From Acinetobacter colistiniresistens (GTDB lineage: Bacteria > Pseudomonadota > Gammaproteobacteria > Pseudomonadales > Moraxellaceae): a stretch of DNA of 64,000 nucleotides. The notes beneath the pieces were generated by a model that saw only the letters and a list, made by a program, of their open reading frames with translations, was not told the DNA's origin and made no database searches. Of the stretch, positions 58,450-64,000 are shown one piece after another; within the stretch, counting starts at the first letter, position 1, and each line of letters starts with the position of its first letter. The position numbers and the translations under genes were made by a program. The DNA lies in contig NZ_KE340380.1 in NCBI RefSeq assembly GCF_000413935.1, positions 124,001 through 188,000 of the forward strand, given 5' to 3'.

Positions 58450-58904
58450 ATTTCAACCTCATCTTTTGGATAAACCGTGACCCAATCAAATAGATTGAAA
58501 GAGACGGGGTCACATTCAAAAAAGAGCCGCACTTTTTCCATAAGAGAAAGCTTTATAAAAAAGTGAGCTGATTTCTGAGCAATGACCCGCATAACAGTCG
58601 ATGTAACTGACTATGCTGAACGCTTCTACTCTGACAGAAAGAATGAAGCACTTTTTGTGCCAGTTTATAAAGTGAAACAGGTCAATATGACGAGAAACGC
58701 TGCAATTTCTTGTGAAAATATTGAAATTCAAACAATAGTGGACTTTAATCTGTCTAAAGATGTCACAGAATTAAATGACCTTCAGAAGGAATGTTGTCAT
58801 ATGAGCAATTTATCACACCGACGTCAGTGATCACTGATTGAATAACAGAGTGTTCTCGCTGAAGATTTTCGATTTTTACTCTTTTTTGATGGAATAAACT
58901 ACCA
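58450..58904. other. 455-base divergent gap holding a riboswitch leader
   Basis: The left half is the leader of the minus-strand dioxygenase gene and contains the xanthine-riboswitch-like aptamer. The right half must hold promoters for that leader and for the plus-strand DUF4240 gene. A plus-strand frame at 58582-58830 runs antisense through the aptamer and is not accepted as a gene. Confidence 0.6.
58577..58631 (-). promoter_or_regulatory. Xanthine (NMT1-motif) riboswitch-like aptamer upstream of the 2OG dioxygenase gene
   Basis: Read on the minus strand, the sequence is GAG-TAGAAGCGTTCAG, then a stem-loop (arms CATA..CAGT / ACTG..TATG), then CGGGTCATTG-CTC. The outer GAG/CTC pair closes the first helix. 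The internal-loop strands TAGAAGCGTTCAG and GG-x-CATTG match the core of the xanthine riboswitch as I remember it, and also match the plus-strand copy at 60081. It lies 127 bases before the start codon. This class is known to bind xanthine and urate and to control purine-oxidation genes. Confidence 0.78.
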
Positions 58905-59765
58905 ATGACCACTTTGCCCTCCCTTATGCCAGAGTCCCAGTTTTGGGCATTGATGACAAAGGTAGATCGTCTGTCGCTGTTTACTGGGCATGATGCTGCG
59001 AGCCTGCTTCCACTCAAGTCCACACTCAGCAATCTACATCCCGATGAGATTGTTGCCTTTGCTCTACGCTTGGCAGAGCGATTGGAGAAGTTGTTGATAG
59101 CATCGCGTGCAAGACGAGGCTCCTTTGGCGACGATGCGCTGCTTTATGCCGCCTGTTATGCGATTGCACGGGGACAGGCTTGGTTCGAGGCATCACTACG
59201 CTGGCCGAGGATATTCGACGATAGAATCGATCCTGAGTTGTATTGGTGTGAATCTCTGCTGTATGTGGGCTGTCAGGCTTGGTGTCTAGCGACCGATGGC
59301 AAAAAGGATGATTTTCCGGTTTGGACGCTGGAAGATGGATTACAACCTTTTACGAACAAGATGCCTATGATGGAAATGAGTATAGAAAACAATGCTTTAG
59401 CAACCGCCACATGGGACAATTTTGTCGTCTATGCTCATTTCGAGCAGCACCCCGCCATTGGGCGGACGGTAGAACCTGACGCGCAAGTTCGAGTGACATT
59501 TACTGACTTGTTGGATGATTATTTCTGGTGTTTGCTGGGCATAGATGATTACCTTGGCTTGATCGATGAGGCTGACGAAAGCTTTCAGATACTGTACGAT
59601 GCGAGCAAGAATCTATACTGGGCTGAGGTCCCGTACCCAGTTGAGCGAGCTTCTTATGGGCAAGAGTTTTCAAGAGAAGAGATCTTGGCTTTGCTCAATC
59701 AATTACCAAGGTATTTCAGTACAGGGATGTTCAATTGCCCGCAAAAATTGGTCTGGGACGAATAA
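58905..59765 (+). CDS. DUF4240-domain protein of unknown function
   Basis: The 286-residue protein starts with a DUF4240-like segment (ESQFWALMTKVDRLS near residue 10, LHPDEIVAFALRLAERLEKLL near residue 45, ARGQAWFEASLRWP near residue 92). The rest is acidic and soluble, with no recognisable catalytic motif (WYCESLLYVGCQAWCLATD-like stretch near residue 120). DUF4240 proteins are often found in mobile or toxin-associated loci. Base composition is richer in GC than the flanking genes. It separates the two riboswitch-controlled units and seems an insertion unrelated to purines. Confidence 0.72.
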   Translation: MTTLPSLMPESQFWALMTKVDRLSLFTGHDAASLLPLKSTLSNLHPDEIVAFALRLAERLEKLLIASRARRGSFGDDALLYAACYAIARGQAWFEASLRWPRIFDDRIDPELYWCESLLYVGCQAWCLATDGKKDDFPVWTLEDGLQPFTNKMPMMEMSIENNALATATWDNFVVYAHFEQHPAIGRTVEPDAQVRVTFTDLLDDYFWCLLGIDDYLGLIDEADESFQILYDASKNLYWAEVPYPVERASYGQEFSREEILALLNQLPRYFSTGMFNCPQKLVWDE

Positions 59766-60080
59766 GGTAGTCGCAAATATTCAGGGTACGATTTGAATGA
59801 TACAGGAAAAGAGGTAAATGATTAGGCTTGCGCATCAAGCTAATTACTGCCTTAGTCAATGAATTAACTCAATATAATTCTTTCACAAAAGATTTATTGA
59901 AACGTCAGCACCCCGAGAGTGCATCTCCACTTACTTAACGCACCATTAAACTGCATACAAAACCAAAGACTCAATGTAGTTGATTCACCTAAAAACAACT
60001 AATAATAAATCCAACCTAGAGAATTACTATAAAAAACAAGATCAAATCAATCTTGGCATAGAGCTTGCTAAATCATGATT

Positions 60081-60124
60081 GAGTATAAGCGGTCAGTATG
60101 TTGCAAACATACGGGACATTGCTC
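60081..60124 (+). promoter_or_regulatory. Xanthine (NMT1-motif) riboswitch-like aptamer upstream of the ABC transporter operon
   Basis: The sequence reads GAG-TATAAGCGGTCAG, a stem-loop GTATGTT-gca-AACATAC at about 60095-60111, then GGGACATTG-CTC. Short GAG/CTC outer helix, conserved internal strands TA-K-AAGCG-K-TCAG and GG-x-CATTG, and a variable inner stem are shared with the minus-strand copy at 58577-58631. The riboswitch class is named for its habit of preceding NMT1-domain transport genes, which is the case here. It ends 134 bases before the start codon. Confidence 0.82.
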
Positions 60125-60204
60125 TACAGCGTTTGCTGTTCCTCTTTTGGGGACAAAGCCAATTGATTTGGTTTTGAGAGAAATGTGTAGCTTATACATT
60201 GATT

Positions 60205-60252
60205 GACCCCCTAAAAAGAACAGCAAAATGAATCTATACAGATTTAGGGGTC
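60205..60252 (+). promoter_or_regulatory. Ribosome-site-masking hairpin, likely expression platform
   Basis: GACCCCCTAAA at 60205-60215 can pair with TTTAGGGGTC at 60243-60252 with one bulged C. The AGGGG inside the 3' arm is the ribosome site, 7 bases before ATG 60258. An upstream TTTTGGGG (60154-60162 region) could compete for the CCCC arm. This would give ligand-dependent control of translation. Confidence 0.6.
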
Positions 60253-60257
60253 TTAAT

Positions 60258-61250
60258 ATGAATATTCAGCACTATGTAGGCAAAGGGCGACGTACTGTTA
60301 TCGCGGGCGCATTATTGGGGCTAGGTACAGTGCTCAGCTCAACTAGTTTTGCAGCCGATAAACTGGTTTTACAAACCACTTGGTTTGCACAAGCCGAACA
60401 AGGAGGATATTACCAAGCACTGGCACAAGGAATTTATAAAAAATACGGGCTTGATGTCGATATTAAAATTGGTGGCCCACAGGTCAATAACATGACCTTA
60501 TTATTATCAAAACGTGCCGATATTATTATTAATTATGACCTACAGGTCTTAAAAGGCATTGAAAGTAACTTTCCCATCAAAGCCGTTGCAGCACCATTCC
60601 AGTTTGATCCCCAAGGCGTGCTAACCCACAGCGATGTAAAGTCTCTAGCCGATCTCAAAGGCAAAACTATTCTAGTCTCGACCAGCGGACAAGCAAGCTG
60701 GTGGCCTTGGTTAAAAGGCAAATATAAATTAGATGCCGCACAGGCACGTCCTTATACCTTCAATATGCAGCCATTCTTAGCAGGCAAAAATGTAGTCCAG
60801 CAAGCCTATGCTACCTCAGAAGTCTTTCAGGCGAAAAAAGCAGAACCTTCGAGTAATTTCTTTTTATTTGCTGATGCGGGTTATCCAGCCTATGGCGGCA
60901 TTTTAGTGACTCGCAATGATGTCATTCAAAATAAACCTGATGTACTGCGTCGTTTTGTTCAAGCATCGATGGAAGGATGGAAAAACTATTTAGCTGATCC
61001 ACGTTTGGGCAATAGCATCATTAAAAAAGAAAACCCGAATATGAATGATGAACTACTGACTTTTGCAGTCGGGCAAATGCGCAAATTAAAACTGATTGAT
61101 GGTGGCGATGCCAAGACCCAAGGCATTGGCGTCATGACAGACGCACGTTGGAAAGCAACCCGAGATTTTATGGTGAGCTCAGGTTTACTCAAAGCTCAAA
61201 CCAATTGGAAAACCGCTTATACCACGCAGTTTGTTAAAGCCGCCAAATAA
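60258..61250 (+). CDS. NMT1/SsuA-type periplasmic substrate-binding protein, probable purine ABC transporter
   Basis: From ATG 60258 the protein has 330 residues. Its signal peptide of about 33 residues has twin basic residues (GKGRRTVIAGALLGLGTVLS) and ends TSFAADK. The NMT1/THI5-like domain follows: LQTTWFAQAEQGGYYQALAQ near residue 38, GLDVDIKIGGPQVNN, LKGKTILVSTSGQASWWPWL near residue 135 and PAYGGILVTRNDVI near residue 220. An ATG 30 bases earlier has only a weak site; AGGGG lies 7 bases before 60258. The riboswitch leader and the amidohydrolase at the end of the operon point to a purine or purine derivative as ligand rather than nitrate, sulfonate or a thiamine precursor. Confidence 0.88.
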   Translation: MNIQHYVGKGRRTVIAGALLGLGTVLSSTSFAADKLVLQTTWFAQAEQGGYYQALAQGIYKKYGLDVDIKIGGPQVNNMTLLLSKRADIIINYDLQVLKGIESNFPIKAVAAPFQFDPQGVLTHSDVKSLADLKGKTILVSTSGQASWWPWLKGKYKLDAAQARPYTFNMQPFLAGKNVVQQAYATSEVFQAKKAEPSSNFFLFADAGYPAYGGILVTRNDVIQNKPDVLRRFVQASMEGWKNYLADPRLGNSIIKKENPNMNDELLTFAVGQMRKLKLIDGGDAKTQGIGVMTDARWKATRDFMVSSGLLKAQTNWKTAYTTQFVKAAK

Positions 61251-61327
61251 TCTTAGATACTTGCCTGAGAAGTAAGTCTGGGTGAAAGGGTGAACAAAAT
61301 AGGGCACTCGCACGAAGGGGAAACCAC

Positions 61328-62149
61328 ATGAATTCTGCTTTACCACTTGATACGCCAATACATGAATCTTCAACCTTTATCACGCCGATGATTATGGCGA
61401 GAGGAGTTGAAAAAACTTATCCAAATGGCACCAATGCCTTACAGCAACTCGATTTAAATATTGCCCGTGGTGAAATTGTTTCATTACTGGGGCCATCAGG
61501 TTGCGGTAAAAGTACTTTGTTGAAAATGTTCGCCGATCTGGAACAACCTTCTGCAGGTTTGGTGCGTTGGAATGGCAAGGCTGAAATGCAATCCCAATGC
61601 AAAATGGCCATGGTGTTTCAGGAAGCAACGCTCATGCCATGGGCCAATATTGAAGACAATGTACGTTTACCTTTGGATTTACAGCATATTGCCAAATCAA
61701 CCAGTACGCCCAAAGTCCAAGCTGCTTTAAAAGCCGTTGGTTTAGAAAAATTCGGCACCGCTTATCCACGTGAACTTTCGGGTGGCATGCAAATGCGTGC
61801 CTCTTTGGCCAGAGCTTTGGTGACTGAACCTGATCTATTACTGATGGATGAACCTTTTGGCGCATTGGATGAATTTACTCGCCATAAACTCGACAGTGAT
61901 ATCCGTCAATTATGGTCAGAACGAGATCTCACAGTGGTATTTGTCACACATAGTATTTACGAAGCGGTGTATCTGTCTTCACGGGTCATTGTAATGGGTG
62001 CACGACCGGGACGCGTAGTGGCGGATCTAAACATTAAAGGGCCTTATCAACGTGATGAGTCTTTCCGAAGCTCAGACATTTTTATTCAACAATGTTCGCA
62101 TCTATCGCAATTATTGGCTGAGGCAAGTGGAGGACATGATCATGATTAA
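61328..62149 (+). CDS. ABC transporter ATP-binding protein (NitT/TauT type)
   Basis: The 273-residue ATPase has Walker A LGPSGCGKSTLLK near residue 55, Q-loop MVFQEATLMPW near residue 98, signature LSGGMQMRASLARAL near residue 148, Walker B LLLMDEPFGALDE near residue 168 and the switch His in VFVTHSIYEAV near residue 200. It powers the transporter formed with the neighbouring binding protein and permease. It overlaps the permease start by 8 bases. Confidence 0.93.
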   Translation: MNSALPLDTPIHESSTFITPMIMARGVEKTYPNGTNALQQLDLNIARGEIVSLLGPSGCGKSTLLKMFADLEQPSAGLVRWNGKAEMQSQCKMAMVFQEATLMPWANIEDNVRLPLDLQHIAKSTSTPKVQAALKAVGLEKFGTAYPRELSGGMQMRASLARALVTEPDLLLMDEPFGALDEFTRHKLDSDIRQLWSERDLTVVFVTHSIYEAVYLSSRVIVMGARPGRVVADLNIKGPYQRDESFRSSDIFIQQCSHLSQLLAEASGGHDHD

Positions 62150-62936
62150 ACCATTGCTACAACATCCAACGGTACAACGTATTGCTGCTCCACTTGGGCT
62201 TGGCTTGATTTTTCTCATGTTTTGGCAACTGAGTTTTCAACAACTGGAAGTGCCTGTTTATGTTGTACCGAAGCCCAGTGATATTGTGATGGCACTGATT
62301 AATCAGTCTAGTGTGCTATTCGGTAGTTTATGGGTAACTTTAAAAATCACCTTATTGGCTTTTGTCTGCGCCGTAATGATTGGCACATTGATCGCTTTTG
62401 TATTTGTACAAAGTCGTGTGCTCGAAGCCTGTTTTATGCCGTATGCCATTTTATTTCAGGTCACACCGATTGTTGCAATCGCACCTCTGGTCATCATCTG
62501 GATTCAAAATACCACTTTGGCATTGGTGGTGTGTGCCATGTTAGTCGCGGTTTTTCCAATACTGACCAATACCACGCTAGGTCTGCGTAGTGTCAATAAA
62601 GGTTTGCTCAATCTTTTTCAAATCAATAAAGCTAGTCGCTGGCAAATTCTAATGCGGTTACGTGTGCCGAATGCTTTGCCTTATTTCTTTGGTGGCTTAC
62701 GGATTTCCTGTGGCTTGGCGTTAATCGGCGCTGTGGTTTCCGAGTTTGTTGCAGGCGCGGGTGGCACCAGTGCAGGCTTGGCCTATCAAATCTTACAAGC
62801 AGGTTTTCAGTTGGATTTACCCTTGATGTTTGCTGCATTATTCCTGATTACCTGTACGGGTCTGGGCTTATTTGTATTGATGTCCTTATTAAGCCAGTTG
62901 TTTTTAAGCAAATGGCATGAGAGTGAGCAAGTATGA
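62142..62936 (+). CDS. ABC transporter permease (NitT/TauT/SsuC type)
   Basis: From ATG 62142 the protein has 264 residues with six predicted helices and the EAA-like loop (NKGLLNLFQINKASRWQILM, then RLRVPNALPYFFGGLRI near residue 180) that contacts the ATPase. ATGs at 62052 and 62136 are less suitable; GGAGG lies 8 bases before 62142. Its stop overlaps the start of the amidohydrolase gene (ATGA at 62933-62936), so the four genes are one operon. Confidence 0.9.
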   Translation: MIKPLLQHPTVQRIAAPLGLGLIFLMFWQLSFQQLEVPVYVVPKPSDIVMALINQSSVLFGSLWVTLKITLLAFVCAVMIGTLIAFVFVQSRVLEACFMPYAILFQVTPIVAIAPLVIIWIQNTTLALVVCAMLVAVFPILTNTTLGLRSVNKGLLNLFQINKASRWQILMRLRVPNALPYFFGGLRISCGLALIGAVVSEFVAGAGGTSAGLAYQILQAGFQLDLPLMFAALFLITCTGLGLFVLMSLLSQLFLSKWHESEQV

Positions 62937-64000
62937 GTTCAGTGTCTTTAAATAATAGCTATTTAATTCAAAATGCCCATGCCATTTTGACGGGATTATC
63001 TGGAGATGCGGCACGTTGCACATCCAATGATATCCGTATCCAATCAGGACAAATTACTGAAATAGGGCGGCTAATCGCTCAGCCGAATGAACAGATTGTG
63101 AATGCCAGAGATTGTGTGATTTACCCAGCATGGGTGAATACCCATCATCATCTATTTCAGTCTTTACTCAAGGGTGAACCACAAGGACTGAATCAAAGTC
63201 TGACTTCGTGGTTGGCGAGTACGCCGTATCGATTTCGTGGTGCATTCGATGAAGCGACTTTTCGGATTGCTGTACGTATTGGCTTGATTGAGTTATTACG
63301 TTCAGGTTGTGCAACGGTAGCAGACCATCATTATTTATATTGGCCAAAAATGCCGTTTGATGGTGCTGCAATTTTATTTGATGAAGCCGAAAAATTGGGT
63401 ATGCGCTTTGTGCTGTGTCGCGGTGGCGCAACACTTACACGTGGTTTGGAAAGTGAGTTACCTCAAGCCCTGCGTCCTGAGAAATTTGAAGACTATATGT
63501 TGGATATTGAGCGTTTGGTGCAGCACTATCATCAGCCAGATTCAAATGCTTTTCGAAAAATCGTGATGGCACCGACTTCAACCTTGCATTCGACCACAGC
63601 ACAGCAATTAAGGGAAAGTGCCAAAATCGCTAGACAATTGGAGATTCGGATGCATAGTCATTTATCTGAAACGGTGGATTATCTGGATGCAGCTAGAGCT
63701 AAGTTTGCTATGACCCCAGTCCAATTCTGTGCTGAACAGGACTGGATTGGCAGTGATGTGTGGTTTGCCCATCTGGTGAAATTATTGCCCGAAGAAATTC
63801 AGTTGTTAGGCCAAACTCAAACAGGAATCGCGCACTGTTCGCAGAGTAATGCTCGTTTGGGTAGCGGTATTGCTGATCTGGTTGCGTTGGAACAGGCAGG
63901 CATGACCATTTCGATTGGGGTAGACGGTGCGGGTTCCAATGAAGCCGCAGATATGTTGTCTGAAACCCATGCCGCTTGGTTATTACAACGGGCCAGAAAA
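62933..64000 (+). CDS. Amidohydrolase, 8-oxoguanine/guanine-deaminase-like, cut by the window end
   Basis: About 356 residues are visible without a stop. They include the metal-binding VNTHHHLFQSLLKG near residue 65, VADHHYLYWP near residue 125, IRMHSHLSETVDYLD near residue 240, VWFAHLVKLLP, AHCSQSNARLGSGIADL near residue 300 and GVDGAGSNEAADML near residue 328. The motif order parallels the 8-oxoguanine deaminase at 51136 but the sequence is clearly diverged, so it is a paralog with perhaps another aminopurine or pterin as substrate. Co-translation with the permease suggests that it acts on the imported compound. Confidence 0.88.
   Translation, partial: MSSVSLNNSYLIQNAHAILTGLSGDAARCTSNDIRIQSGQITEIGRLIAQPNEQIVNARDCVIYPAWVNTHHHLFQSLLKGEPQGLNQSLTSWLASTPYRFRGAFDEATFRIAVRIGLIELLRSGCATVADHHYLYWPKMPFDGAAILFDEAEKLGMRFVLCRGGATLTRGLESELPQALRPEKFEDYMLDIERLVQHYHQPDSNAFRKIVMAPTSTLHSTTAQQLRESAKIARQLEIRMHSHLSETVDYLDAARAKFAMTPVQFCAEQDWIGSDVWFAHLVKLLPEEIQLLGQTQTGIAHCSQSNARLGSGIADLVALEQAGMTISIGVDGAGSNEAADMLSETHAAWLLQRARK

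Larger units (their letters stand above)
59766..60257. other. 492-base leader and intergenic region ahead of the NMT1 operon
   Basis: I see no gene in it. Bases 59766-60060 hold no recognisable element. Bases 60081-60124 form a xanthine-riboswitch-like aptamer, a small hairpin (ACAGC-gttt-GCTGT) follows at about 60126-60139, and 60205-60252 can form a hairpin that masks the ribosome site of the next gene. Confidence 0.6.

Noticed and set aside
58582..58830. Plus-strand open frame of 82 codons in the gap before the DUF4240 gene
   Set aside because: It runs antisense through the riboswitch-like aptamer, has no good ribosome site and resembles no family I know.
60258..61250. NMT1 protein as a thiamine-precursor binding protein (THI5/ThiY)
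   Set aside because: No thi genes or TPP riboswitch nearby; the leader resembles the xanthine class and the operon ends in an aminopurine-type amidohydrolase.

Overview
The window is chromosomal DNA of an Acinetobacter species. The strongest sign is the gene order pcaU | pcaIJFBDKCHG-quiBCXA at 30465-45845, which is the protocatechuate/quinate supra-operon order known from Acinetobacter baylyi, with a PcaU-type operator in the pcaU-pcaI gap. The moderate-to-low GC content and the carnitine locus (cntA/cntB with a BCCT carrier, as in A. baumannii) agree. The species cannot be fixed from the sequence alone.

Layout. 1-6001: ethanolamine catabolism without a microcompartment (eutC partial, eutB, permease, acetaldehyde dehydrogenase) and a divergent GAF-type regulator. 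6032-9279: a lysophospholipase-like hydrolase, a PIF1-like helicase and a small CHMI-family protein. 9521-15518: a type VI secretion island with vgrG, a candidate pore-forming effector, a membrane immunity protein, a tyrosine-recombinase remnant and a Sel1 lipoprotein. 15714-26464: a porin, an EamA exporter and a carnitine-degradation locus (LysR regulator, D-malate/tartrate dehydrogenase, BCCT carrier, esterase, CntA, semialdehyde dehydrogenase, CntB). 26539-29880: aspartate 4-decarboxylase and an AspT-type antiporter, a decarboxylative proton-motive cycle. 30465-45845: beta-ketoadipate and quinate/shikimate catabolism. 45907-47030: an interrupted Ntn amide hydrolase gene.

47377-64000 is a large purine and urate catabolic region: uraD, uraH, an NCS2 purine permease, a porin, an 8-oxoguanine deaminase, FAD urate hydroxylase hpxO, a GntR regulator, allantoicase, ureidoglycolate lyase, a 2-oxoglutarate/Fe(II) dioxygenase, and an NMT1-type ABC transporter operon that ends in a second amidohydrolase cut by the window end. 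HpxO, UraH and UraD turn urate into allantoin; Alc and AllA turn allantoate into glyoxylate. The allantoinase joining the two halves, and any xanthine dehydrogenase, are not in the window.

The most interesting observation is a pair of short RNA motifs that match what I remember of the xanthine (NMT1-motif) riboswitch core. One precedes the NMT1 ABC operon (60081-60124, plus strand). The other precedes the 2-oxoglutarate dioxygenase (58577-58631, minus strand). A shared purine-responsive leader puts the uncharacterised dioxygenase, the transporter and its amidohydrolase in one purine-oxidation programme. Three near-identical palindromes (CTGGTC-N-GACCAG type) upstream of uraD, hpxO and the gntR/alc gap add a second, protein-based layer of control over urate genes.
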